Source of the DNA: Erigeron canadensis
Taxonomy: Eukaryota; Streptophyta; Magnoliopsida; Asterales; Asteraceae
Assembly: GCF_010389155.1 (NCBI RefSeq)
Contig: NC_057768.1
Location: 49,536,101 to 49,600,100, forward strand
Direction: 5' to 3'
Length of the DNA: 64,000 nt
Shown: positions 1 to 9,774 of the stretch, piece after piece
Numbering within the stretch: the first letter of the stretch is position 1
Layout: the number at the start of each line of letters is the position of its first letter
Translations under genes and position numbers: made by a program
The notes under the pieces: model-generated
The model's database searches: none
Seen by the model: the letters and a program-made list of their open reading frames with translations, nothing else
What the model was told of the DNA's origin: nothing

Positions 1-590
1 TAAAATGTTTTAATGGTTCTTTTCTATATGTTGTTTTTTGTACTATAAATATATACGAATAATGAGTCTTAGTAAACGAAGCAGGTCGTCTCGTGGATTT
101 TATAGGCCCTGCTCAATTAAAAAAGTAGGCATATCATTGCAATACATGTGACAATAAGTTCAATAATACTAAATAAAACACTATAAGTACTAGGATCAAT
201 TATAACAACAATTTCAGATAACGTAACAACAAATAATTATATGTACATATTATTGACCAAGTAAATAGTATAATACATCTATTTAACTAGTTGGGACGCT
301 TCATGCTTCTTTTTTATGCTGATTTTAATATGATTATTTTCAAGAGAACTTGATCTTTGAAATAGACCTTATGAGAGACAAATATAAATTAAATTATAGG
401 CCCTAATATAAACATGGGCCTTGTTCTTATGTACGGGTTGAACACCCTTATATCCGGCATTACGAGGCTTTAAACAATCGATTGTTTTGTTTCGAACTAT
501 GTATCCAACTACGTCTCGATTAATTGTTGCATCTGTTTCAATATGAAACTTATACAAAGGGATATATATATATATATACATATATATATA
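1..590. other. AT-rich intergenic, no gene seen
   Basis: This stretch is AT-rich with no splice-consistent gene. A short minus-strand reading frame (369-581) includes a non-repetitive segment (residues ...RDVVGYIVRNK...), but I do not recognise it and nothing around it supports a gene. A (TA)n tract at about 562-590 ends where the first Helitron terminus begins. Confidence 0.5.
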
Positions 591-1618
591 CTAGATTTTT
601 GACCCGCGCAATGCGCGATATTTTAAAAATTGATGTATTAGTTTAGTTGTCTTACAAATTTAGTGAATGAAAAATTATATAAATAACATAAAATTTGATG
701 ATCCATATGTATGAAAATGGTTTAAAATGAAGTATTTCTCCATGCGTTGCGTCAGTTGATGATCATAAAATATTGTTGAAACAAACAGTAATTAAAAAAA
801 TTAGATATAGCTATTGATGATTAGTAAAATATGTTTTATTATTTTTAAATCACTTCATTGATATTATTATCTTTACATTTGATATTGATGTTCTACATAT
901 TGTCAAGTATAAACTCTATGTATTATAAATTTTGAATGTTTTCTTTTGTAATTTGTTTTGTAATTTGTTTTATGTCATGACATAATACCATTTTCTATTT
1001 GTATGCAGAATTCAAACTACGCATGTCTGTACAAGACCCTCAAACCATCCTTTAACCTCAAACCATCCTTTAACAACCTACACATATAAATGAAAGTGAA
1101 AAAGTTTAAGACCATATTAATGAACCACCAATCTATTAGCTAAAAAAATATATTATTTTAGTTGTTGTAAATCAAAGAAAGAAGATATAAAATACTTTTT
1201 ACATAGACTAAAAAAAATAGTATTAAGTAATTAGATTGATTTACTATAAGAAATTACTTTTGATATGAATCATAAGAAAAATGGAAATAAAAAGGACATA
1301 TATTCTTAAAATTTGAATCTTCCTAAAGCTGCTAGCTTAGTTTGATGTAAAAGAATCTAGGAAATTTGAAATACATGATACGGGCTTGGTGTTTTTTTTT
1401 TCAATGGAAGATTTGATTTGATTATTTTACATAAAAATATAATTTTTTTCATACATATATTTAAGATTTGATTTGATAAATATGAGAATTTTTTTGGTAT
1501 ATTATATTATACAAAAATTACGGAGATGCCACATAAGATAAAATCTATGTGACAATTTTTAAGGATAGTTAAATTGATGTGGATGCCTTTAAAATATCAG
1601 GATAACTACTGTTTTATA

Positions 1619-1621
<3 letters not shown>
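591..1621 (-). mobile_element. Non-autonomous Helitron-like element
   Basis: Read on the minus strand, the element starts with TCTTATAAAACAG at 1621. It ends with a GC-rich hairpin (ATCGCGCATTGCGCGGGT, 605-622) followed by CTAG at 594-591. The flanking bases are T at 1622 and A at 590, which fits Helitron insertion between A and T. There is no coding capacity. A diverged second copy of the 5' end lies at about 1855-1950. Confidence 0.65.
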
Positions 1622-1652
<31 letters not shown>

Positions 1653-1963
1653 TTTTAATACTACTAATTATTATACATATTTAAAAAGCATGTAGCTATA
1701 ATTTCTAAAAAAATATAGCATGTCTTTTATAATTTCTCAAAGATATATTTATGATATGAGATGATTTTGATAGATTTGTATATATATATTTTTTAATATT
1801 TTTTGGAGGATATATATAAATATGATAGATAAATAATGCCAAAATAATATGAAGATGTCACCTAAGATTAAATCCTATGTGACAATATTTTAAGCTAGTT
1901 TTGAGTTGCAGATGCTTTAAAATCGTTCGGTTTAATACTCTTTTAATAATTATATATATATAT
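1622..1963. repeat. (TA)n tracts and partial Helitron 5' end copy
   Basis: (TA)n at about 1621-1649 and 1949-1963 bracket AT-rich DNA. Bases 1855-1945 (gaagatgtcacctaagatt...) are a diverged copy of 1522-1610 at the 5' end of the preceding Helitron. No gene is seen. Confidence 0.5.
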
Positions 1964-2352
1964 GGTAACACTCCGGTAAGAACAATTTTAAAATATGAAC
2001 GGTGAGAACACTTAAAAATATCATTTTGATGCATTGAAAGTTCATAAAAACTAACATAGTGCATAACTAATTATCATTATAAAAGTGTTTAACAACACAT
2101 TGATCCGTCAAAATCCAAAAAATCACGTTTTTTTGTTGGATGCATCATTTTGAAAAATATGCATCCAAGATGAATGCACAAAACAAAAAACATGATTTTC
2201 TTGATTTTGACAGGCTAATGTGTTGTGAAACACTTAAATAATGATAATTAGTTATACACTTTGTTAGTTTTATGGTCTTTTAATGCATCAAAATGTAGTT
2301 TTTAAGTATTCTCACCGTGTTCTTATTTTAAAACATGTTCTTATTTGATTGC
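1964..2352. mobile_element. Foldback MITE, copy A
   Basis: The two halves are inverted copies of each other: the left arm (GAACGGTGAGAACAC..., then gatgcattgaaag) pairs with the right arm around a centre near 2160, where tgcatc motifs occur. It starts with GGTAACACTCCGG and lies between two (TA)n tracts, so TA is the probable target. It is about 75-80 percent similar by eye to copy B at 2372-2765. There is no coding sequence. Confidence 0.7.
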
Positions 2353-2371
2353 ATATATATATATATATATA

Positions 2372-2765
2372 GGGTAACACTCTGGTGATAACACTCTTAA
2401 AATAAGAACGGTGAGAACACCTTAAAAACATCATTTTGATGCATTGAAAGTCCATAGAACTAACATAGTGCAGAACTAATTATCATTATTTAAGTGTTTA
2501 ACAACGCATTCATCCGTCAAAATCGAAATAATCATGTTTTTTGTTTTATGCATCCATCTTGGATGCATATTCATCAAAATGATGCATCCAACATAAAACG
2601 TGATTTTTTCGATTTTGATTAATCTATGTGTTGTTAAACACTTAAATAATGATAATTACTTATGCACTATGTCAGTTTTATGGACTTTTTAATGCATAAA
2701 AATGATGATTTTAAGGTGTTCTCACAGTTCTTATTTTAAAACTGTTCTTGTTTGATTGTCACCCT
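2372..2765. mobile_element. Foldback MITE, copy B
   Basis: Same family as copy A, separated from it only by a (TA)n tract. The terminal motif AGGGTAACACTCTGG on the left is mirrored by ...TGATTGTCACCCT on the right. The arms are about 190 bp and highly self-complementary; for example aagtgtttaacaacgcatt on the left pairs with atgtgttgttaaacactt on the right. It would form a near-complete hairpin. No coding sequence. Confidence 0.75.
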
Positions 2766-2954
2766 ATATATATATATATATATATATATGGAAATGGTGG
2801 ATACAGCAAGTTGTACCCAAGCTTATGTACTACACATACAACAAAAATAAAACATTTACATTTTGACCCTTAAACTTATATATGTATCATAAATGCCTCC
2901 TGATTTTCTATGTTGGTGTACCCATCATACGTACAGCATGCTGTATGTGATTAA

Positions 2955-3220
2955 GTGCGCCGAAATGTAACTAACTATGATCAAATGTCTATAGTAGCAA
3001 CCAACTATTAGATTGGATATTGTGTGTTAAGAACTTAGGAAAAATGTTCAAATCATAAGCGGACCAATCAAAAACTTGCACGTGACACAACTCATATGGG
3101 TTGCCACGTATGTCATATTACATAATTTGGACAATTTATCAAATTATTAACATACAATGTCCGAAACCTTAGTTTGTTCATACTACAGACATTTGGTTAT
3201 AGTTAGGTACATTTCAAACC
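2955..3220. mobile_element. Foldback repeat between (TA)n tracts
   Basis: Bases 2957-2996 (cgccgaaatgtaactaacta...) are the inverted copy of 3181-3216 (tactacagacatttggttat...). The unit ends directly at the (AT)n tract at 3221-3239. It looks like another small inverted-repeat element. The boundary on the left is unclear and could extend to 2790, where the previous (TA)n ends. Confidence 0.5.
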
Positions 3221-3239
3221 ATATATATATATATATATA

Positions 3240-3603
3240 GACTTTCCTTATTTTAAGAACCATTTTTTTTGCAAGAACCACGAGAACTCTCAAATTATAT
3301 ATTGGATCATATGTTTTTTGTATTCATTCACATGTGAAATGATATAAAAAAGTATGTTGTAGAAGTAACTTTTAAAAAAAACATTCAAAATAGCCTTTTG
3401 TGAACTTATGAATGAATACGTTCACGTTTTCGTTCACATGTAAACAAACGACTATATATAAGGTTTTGAAAAAAACTTTCTTCAGCAACATATACTTTTA
3501 TAACGTTCCACATGTGAATGAACAAAAAAACATGTGATCCAATATATAATTTAAGAGTTTTCAAATTTCTTACAAAAAATGAGTTCTTCAAATAAGGGTC
3601 CCC

Positions 3604-3604
<1 letters not shown>
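3240..3604. mobile_element. Foldback MITE in (TA)n
   Basis: The left end (agactttccttattttaag, then ttatatattggatcatatg) is mirrored by the right end (catgtgatccaatatataa, then cttcaaataagggtcccct). The arms of about 170 bp are almost fully complementary. It is flanked by (AT)n at 3221-3239 and 3604-3620. The minus-strand reading frame inside is a by-product of the arms. Confidence 0.7.

Positions 3605-3650
<46 letters not shown>
3604..3650. repeat. (TA)n-(GA)n microsatellite
   Basis: A compound dinucleotide tract, (TA)n then (AG)n, separating two terminal-inverted-repeat elements. Confidence 0.9.
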
Positions 3651-3653
<3 letters not shown>

Positions 3654-3654
3654 G

Positions 3655-4194
3655 GAAAGTTAATTTGAGTACACATGAAAAACAGTAAAAAAGTACACTC
3701 TACAGTCGTTGGATCAAAGCTTTGGATGGGTCAGATCAAGTCTTCTTCCTCCTTCTCCGGCCAGCAGCTTACTTCTTCTCTGGCGAGACTGTCGCCACTA
3801 GCCACCACCTCTGAGACAACCACCACCAACCACCATCATCTCCGATCACGCCAACCACGACGTCGGCGCCAGCAGCAAGGGCTTCGACCGTACTGTAGCA
3901 AACCGTCACTATCTTTTTGATCGCCACCATCAAATCCATACAGTTCTCATATGCGTCCCTTGACAAACAATTTAGAACAGATGAGGGTCACTGGCTCGTA
4001 CCATATCCACCCGAAAACGAACATGATTCTCGCCGAAAAGTCGTCGGAGGTGGTGGCGGTGGTTGTTCGCCGGAGAAGAAGAAAGAAGGAGGAGGTGTGG
4101 CGGTCAACGGAGAAGAATGTGGTCGGAGAAGAAGGAAGAAGGTTGTATTTTTGTATTTCTTTTTCCCCTTGTACTCAAAATAACTCACCCTTAC
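3655..4194. mobile_element. Short non-autonomous TIR element
   Basis: The left terminus (GTTAATTTGAGTACA, near 3659) matches the inverted right terminus (GTTATTTTGAGTACA on the minus strand, near 4183), and the right side abuts a (TA)n tract. The GC-rich interior contains several overlapping reading frames on both strands rich in Arg, Ser, Thr, Gly and Pro (caccac and ggtggtggc runs). They match no family I know and look like low-complexity artefacts. A related terminus (GGGTGAGTTATTTTGAG) bounds the larger foldback element at 38894-39806. Confidence 0.5.
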
Positions 4195-4299
4195 ATATAT
4201 ATATATATATATATATATTGTTGGCAACTTGAAACTTTATATTATGACGTAAAAAAAATACAATATGAAGTTAACTTGGTTCCAAAAATTAAACAGGGA

Positions 4300-4530
4300 G
4301 ATAGCATATACACATGTGTCCTACCAAAGAATTATAAATGAGGGAATGGAATATGAGGCTGTTAGATATTTAAATTGGGTGAAAAATTCTCACCTACCTT
4401 TTTTTAATCATAAAAATCAAGGGGGCGAACATTTATTAAAAATATTAAAATATTGGTATATGGGGAGTTTTTCACTAAAGTTAAATGCATAACAGCCTTA
4501 TGCCCACTTTTCATATTATAAATATCACAA
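4300..4530. mobile_element. MITE fragment related to 38561-38885
   Basis: Bases 4375-4500 (...gtgaaaaattctcaccta..., ...aatattaaaatattggtat...) are the reverse complement of a diverged copy at 38580-38660. Both copies sit next to (TA)n tracts. The reading frames here are not gene-like. Confidence 0.5.
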
Positions 4531-4940
4531 TGTATATATGTAAATTGTAAAAGATAATTACCTTTGTTAAAATAAGGGAGATGATACTAATACTCACATA
4601 ACTTAATACATTTACCATATTTATGCATAATTTATTTGTACACGTTTCACTTGCACTATGTGATAAATCAATCAAAAACAATTATATGAATATCAATTCT
4701 CTTAAAATAATAGCTATACTTACAGATAACATTGTCAGAATGCAATCCATAAAAATTTGAGCATATTGTTCATTGTTGTCGTCAAGGTACCTTCCCATCA
4801 CACAAAAAGACAGCCAAAGTACACACACATACCCCGTGTTTCCATACACACAAGAACGTAATAGTTACAAGTTTTATAGCAAATTGCACAATGAAAATGC
4901 ATATGTAGTAAACCTGAGAAAGTGAGAATGGACTAATAAA
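4531..4940. other. AT-rich intergenic, nothing recognised
   Basis: No ORF, splice pattern, RNA gene or repeat end was recognised in this interval. Confidence 0.5.
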
Positions 4941-5239
4941 TCTATATTATAAAATATGAATAAAATGACAAATCCTTTTATAATCCATTATCTATAATCC
5001 ATTATAAAACATATTGGACTTCCCAACAATGTTTTCAATATCCTCGTATTGCCCATAATTCACATATCATTTCTAATTTTATTTCTCTAAACACAATCAG
5101 ACAAACACCCTACCAAGATTTAGCACGTAATCACTTCTTTTTCTCCTTCCTATTTACATACACGCATATCGATTCTTACCCCACTATTTTGTATTATTAT
5201 CACCGTTTAACCGCCGCAACGCGCGGACACCAACCCTCG
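4941..5239 (+). mobile_element. Helitron-like element, CTCG-ending family
   Basis: It begins with TCTATATTATAAAATATG, preceded by A (4940). It ends with a CCGCCGCAACGCGCGG hairpin and CTCG at 5236-5239, followed by T. The same 3' structure (ACCGCC..., then CTCG|T) ends the elements at 36360, 48052 and 54914. About 300 bp and non-coding. Confidence 0.6.
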
Positions 5240-6119
5240 TCATATATAACACCATAAATAAACTATTTGTGTTATTTTTAGTCATATTATACTTTTACAT
5301 TATCCATTTATATGAAATAAATATATCTAATTTTTCTAGTGTTATACTCTTACTTGAATAATTGGAAAAATTATATATATATATATATATATATTTGTAC
5401 ATAATAAAAAATATAACTGACCACTGCACCATTAATTCATAGGTTTTTCTTTACAAACTTAAATAACTTTCTCCGTAATTCCTTACAAAATTTTCTAACC
5501 CTTGAGTTACATTTCTCACTTTCTAAAGCATATTGAAAATGTTCATGTTTTTTTTATTAATAAAATAGTAATTATTGTTATATGATTGGATATACAATAA
5601 AAGCATTTAAAAAGCAATACTATCATAGACAAATTTTTTTTATAAGGTGTAATTTTTATAAATTTAATTGAAAACAATATAAATGTAACTTATGTTTATT
5701 AATTTAGTAAATAAATAAATTTAAAAATGGCATGTGACGTCATCAAATCAATTCAAAGGGTATAATTTAATATTGCTTCTTTCTCCGGTCGTCACTTTTC
5801 AAAAAATGAATTTGGGTTTTTTTTTTTTGTTTATTAGGAGATGTAATGAAAATATCACTTTTTTATTTTAAAAGAAATAAAACATATAAATTACATTTAA
5901 AGAAATTAACAAAAACCAATTTATATATAATTATATGTTTGGTATGTATGAAAAATGAACGTAATTATCCATACTATATTATTAAAGAAAAAATTTGTTT
6001 TGAAAGATACATGAAGAGATTTGTCTAAATTTAATAATTAAAATATTTATAATATAAATTTTTCATTGAAATTTTTCATAAAAAGAATATAACAGATCTA
6101 TAACCTTGAATCTCTAATA

Positions 6120-6156
<37 letters not shown>

Positions 6157-6419
6157 ATAAAAGAGAAATTTTAATTTATAGTTAGATAATTATGGATCCT
6201 TAAATGAGTTTTAACTTTTAACTAGAGTTATTAAATTAAAATAATTATGTCAAATATATTTTTTAACTTTTTTAGAATTAGTTATAATTTAATATATTTA
6301 AATGTTGTTATTTTCTTATCAGTTAATAATATAGTTATGGAAACTAATATTTCTTACATTTTACATTATATATAGCTCATTTGTAAAATTAATTTTATAT
6401 TTACATTTTATTTTATTTT
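5240..6419. other. AT-rich intergenic with (TA)n tracts
   Basis: No gene is seen. (TA)n tracts lie at about 5372-5393 and 6124-6154. A 60-codon plus-strand frame at 5846-6028 is Lys/Tyr/Ile-rich, as expected by chance in AT-rich DNA. Confidence 0.5.
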
Positions 6420-6597
6420 TTTGAAAAGTAGAGGGAATAAATGGTTAACACCCCAACTTTGGTGTGTTCACGTCGAGTCTGAATCCTGGCAATGTCCTAA
6501 AGTGTATGATCTCCCTTGTATAGATGGATATATCATTGCTAAGGTTCCCTCACCACATTTGCATTTGACAGAATTTGAACTCATGACCCCTTAGAAA
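6420..6597 (-). mobile_element. SINE-like fragment
   Basis: Read on the minus strand, a box-B-like motif (GGTCATGAGTTCAAATTC) near 6590-6570 is followed by about 150 bp of unique-looking sequence. The unit ends in an A-rich tail (ttttttgaaaag on the plus strand, about 6418). Box A is absent, so it would be 5'-truncated. Moderate to low certainty. Confidence 0.4.
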
Positions 6598-6621
6598 GAT
6601 TTATATGTGGCAAGATTTACA

Positions 6622-6947
6622 TCTCTATACTAAATAAAAGACAATTGTCTTTCAAAAGTATTTTTAGAAAAATTATGATGTGGCAAGTCTATATTTTTTT
6701 AAAGGGTCTTTATTTTAATTATGATGTCATAAATAATTTATTATATGTTTAATTAAAAATAGCTCAATAAATACTTATTTAAAGTTTCTAATCTTTTATT
6801 ACAAACAAAGAAATTTTTTTTATAATTATTATATTATTCAATTCATCATATTCATATAGATTTATAATATATTAATAATTACATGCATATTTTATATTTT
6901 ATAATTTTAATTAAAATACTCGGGTTGAACCCGGATAAATTCGCTAG
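6622..6947 (+). mobile_element. Small Helitron-like element
   Basis: The 5' end TCTCTATACTAAATAAAAG follows A (6621). The 3' end has the hairpin CGGGTTGAACCCG and then CTAG at 6944-6947, followed by T. This is the canonical 5'-TC...hairpin...CTAG-3' structure with A/T target. It is 326 bp with no coding capacity. Confidence 0.75.
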
Positions 6948-7364
6948 TTTTATTAATTTACAAAACGTGAACTCTGATAAAACTCATTAATATAACTTTA
7001 AATCTTACGCCTTTGATGTAAGGTTTTTAAACCAAACATAAAAACATTTCCATCATTTACATTACATTGAAGAAGATGGTCCTAGTAAATAGAAACAACT
7101 GCCTTACACCCATTAATGGACCAAACAACGACCTTTCAACATTTAATGTTGCTGATACTGTATTATGTAACCTCATGCATCAGTTGAAAGTTTGAAACCC
7201 CTGAGTGATTGGCTTGGATTCACATACCTTACAAGTTACAACTTACAACAACTCTATATTAATTACCAAGATTTTCGACATGAACGTAAATCTATTATAC
7301 TGAACGGTTATTAACCGAGTCTATATTAAATGACCGCCACTATAACCATCACCGTCATTATTCA
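6948..7364. other. Intergenic, nothing recognised
   Basis: No ORF or repeat terminus was recognised between the Helitron end and the hAT target site. Confidence 0.45.
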
Positions 7365-7372
7365 AGCCCCGC

Positions 7373-8349
7373 CATGGACGGAGGCAGCATGGGGGCAGTG
7401 GGGTCAGCTGTCCCCACTCCAATTTTAATACAATGTAATTTTTCAAATTTTAAATGTTATATTTGTAACTTTTTTTTCTAAAAGTAAGAAAAACAAGTAG
7501 GAAATAAATACAAATGTTAATCAATGATGAGTTGGTCCAGTGGTTTGGAGTTTCCTTGATAACCTATAGGTCTCAGGTTCGAATCTCCATTCCACAACTT
7601 TGAGATATAGGTAGTCCTTTTATGAAGGTTTGACTTGGGTATACCCAGGTTTAAGTCTGAGGGGGCAGAGTTTACCCCTACTAATCGTCGTGCTTTCGGA
7701 CGGATTAGTAGGGGGTTTTCCCCCATTGGGTATTTTAAATAGGCATTTCTACTTCGACGGAGCTCTCTAACGCGGACCCGGTTAAGACAACGTATGCTAG
7801 ACCTTTTCCTGTCGAATCGCGACACGAAGTTTCAAGCTAAATTCACCTTTCAAAAAAAAAAATACAAATGTTATCTTCATTGTCATAACTTATTATTTGA
7901 AAGTCATTGGTCATTGAAACATTAATTTTGAGATAGGTTTCTTTATTGAGTGAATAAAAACTTGAGTTGTTTTGATTTTTAATAGAAAAAGTGAAGAAAA
8001 GTTAAAAAAAAATATATATATATATATATATTTCTTTGTTTGAGTATGTAACTATGTACTACATTAATGTAGTTGTTTGTTAAAAAATTATTTTTCTTTT
8101 CAAAATGTCATATATATTTATCACAATTACTAATTATAATAATCATAATAGTTATGTAAAAAATATATATACACAAGCTATTTATTTTTTAAAAAGTATA
8201 TTTTTTAGGTTTCTTTCATTATGATTGAATACATTTTATATTCTCGAGCTATGGCATTTTTTTCCAACATTTTCGGATACAATTATTATAAGTATGACAA
8301 ACGACTTTAAAATTGCCCCCTCGCAAAAAAATTATTGGCTCCGTCTCTG
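7373..8349. mobile_element. Non-autonomous hAT-like element
   Basis: The terminal inverted repeats are CATGGACGGAGGCAGC on the left and CAGAGACGGAGCCA on the right (minus strand). An 8-bp target-site duplication flanks it: AGCCCCGC (7365-7372) and AGCCTCGC (8350-8357), 7 of 8 identical. An 8-bp TSD and CA-starting TIRs are typical of hAT. There is no transposase frame. A SINE (7520-7859) is nested inside, so about 620 bp is the element proper. Confidence 0.75.
7520..7859 (+). mobile_element. tRNA-derived SINE, full length
   Basis: Pol III promoter boxes are visible: box A-like TGGTCCAGTGG (7533-7543) and box B GGTTCGAATC (7576-7585). The body is about 340 bp and ends in an A tail (7852-7862). 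A 14-bp target-site duplication AAATACAAATGTTA occurs at 7506-7519 and 7860-7873. A 102-residue minus-strand frame across it is not a gene. A 3' fragment of the same family lies at 19990-20105. Confidence 0.85.
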
Positions 8350-8534
8350 AGCCTCGCAATTGCCACCACCGCCATTAACATCATCCATCATTGTCACTGA
8401 CACATTACGCGAATAATGAGAAAAATTACTAGATAGGGAGACTGTTGTTAATTAGTACTAGTAGTGAGTAGTATACTTTGTATAGTAGTTTAATTATTTT
8501 GTATTCATTTTGTGAACAAATTAATACATTCACA

Positions 8535-9415
8535 TGGGATTTTTTTTTAGGTTAAAGTCATCAATGTGTAATATACTTTTATAAAATAAACATTTTGTGT
8601 AACCAACTTTTATTTTGTCATATAGGTTATTGTATTTTTTATTTTTAACATAAAGTATAACCTACTTTCATAAAATAATCATTTTATGTAATTTATTTTA
8701 TCTCTAGTCATTTAAGTCATTGTATTATTAAAACTTGTCATCAAAATATAATATACTTTTATCAAATGGTTCCAATGTTTAGATTAACTAAACTATATAA
8801 TCAAAAATCATCAAAAATATACGATGCTACTTATTTTTTTTCTAATTTTTACAAATACACATTGAAATCCCAAACCATTTATTAAAAGTAGGGTATACTC
8901 AGTGTTTTTTAAAATTGCAATTTTAAATAATTTGTAAGTCACGAACCTAGTAAAACTTACAAGTAAACCAGATACAATGATGGCGACTATGGTTGTTGTA
9001 TATGGGTTGCGATTTTGCAAAAATATAAGTGCTAGTGCACGATTTAGCAAATATGCAAGTCATGGTGTGCGATATTCAGAACCGTAAGCCATGACGTACG
9101 ATATCAATGTGTTTGTGAAAACTCGAAAAAAGTAAGGTATTATCGCATATTTTAGGGTATTTAGTTAACCTAGATATCGAGACCCTCTGATGAAAGTATA
9201 TTATACTTTGGTGACAAATTTTAATAGTAGATTGACCTAAATAAAGTAAATTATATAAATTGACTATTTTTTGAAAGTATATTATACTTTTTGTTAAATT
9301 TTAAAAATACAGTAACCTAAATAACCAAAAAAAAAAAAAGTTACACAAAATGACTATTTTGTGAAAGTAATATTTTGTGAAAGTATGTTACATTTTGATA
9401 ACTTAAACCCATTTT
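8535..9415. mobile_element. Long inverted-repeat (foldback) element
   Basis: The left arm, about 8547-8770 (aatatacttttataaaataa...), is a diverged inverted copy of the right arm, about 9180-9410 (...gtatattatactttggtgac...). The arms are about 230 bp with a spacer of about 410 bp. The spacer holds a short internal repeat (tgcgattttgcaaaaatat, cgatttagcaaatatgcaag). The minus-strand frame at 8811-9050 is not recognisable as a protein family. Confidence 0.55.
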
Positions 9416-9774
9416 TCTACTAAAAATATAAATATCATATTTTTCTTTTAAAATAAAAATCATCTACTGTAACTGTTCGTACAATTATCTACTACTAAAA
9501 GTACTTTCACGTGAGCAACGTCTTCTCGCAATCATCACCTATCTACCAAATTAATTTTCATATTTATTTCATTGGAAAATTTTCGTCTCAATATATCAAC
9601 AAAATTGTTGTATATATATATATAGAGATACATATTTATTACTCGTATAAAAATAATAAGTATTAATGGAATGTTGATATATATATATAAAAAAGAGAGA
9701 GAAAAAACGGGCCAATTTTAATGAAAATGTTTTTGGAAAGGTTGATATCAATATGTTGAATAGTTTTTTAAGGA

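Noticed and set aside
3675..4341. Cluster of overlapping reading frames on both strands as possible small genes
   Set aside because: They are low-complexity, overlap in several frames, match no family I know, and lie inside a terminal-inverted-repeat element bounded by (TA)n.
7533..7610. Possible tRNA gene (A and B boxes)
   Set aside because: The boxes belong to a SINE. The downstream body, A tail and TSD show a retroposon, and no full tRNA cloverleaf follows.
7517..7825. 102-residue minus-strand reading frame
   Set aside because: It coincides with a SINE that has A and B boxes, an A tail and a 14-bp TSD, so it is not a protein gene.
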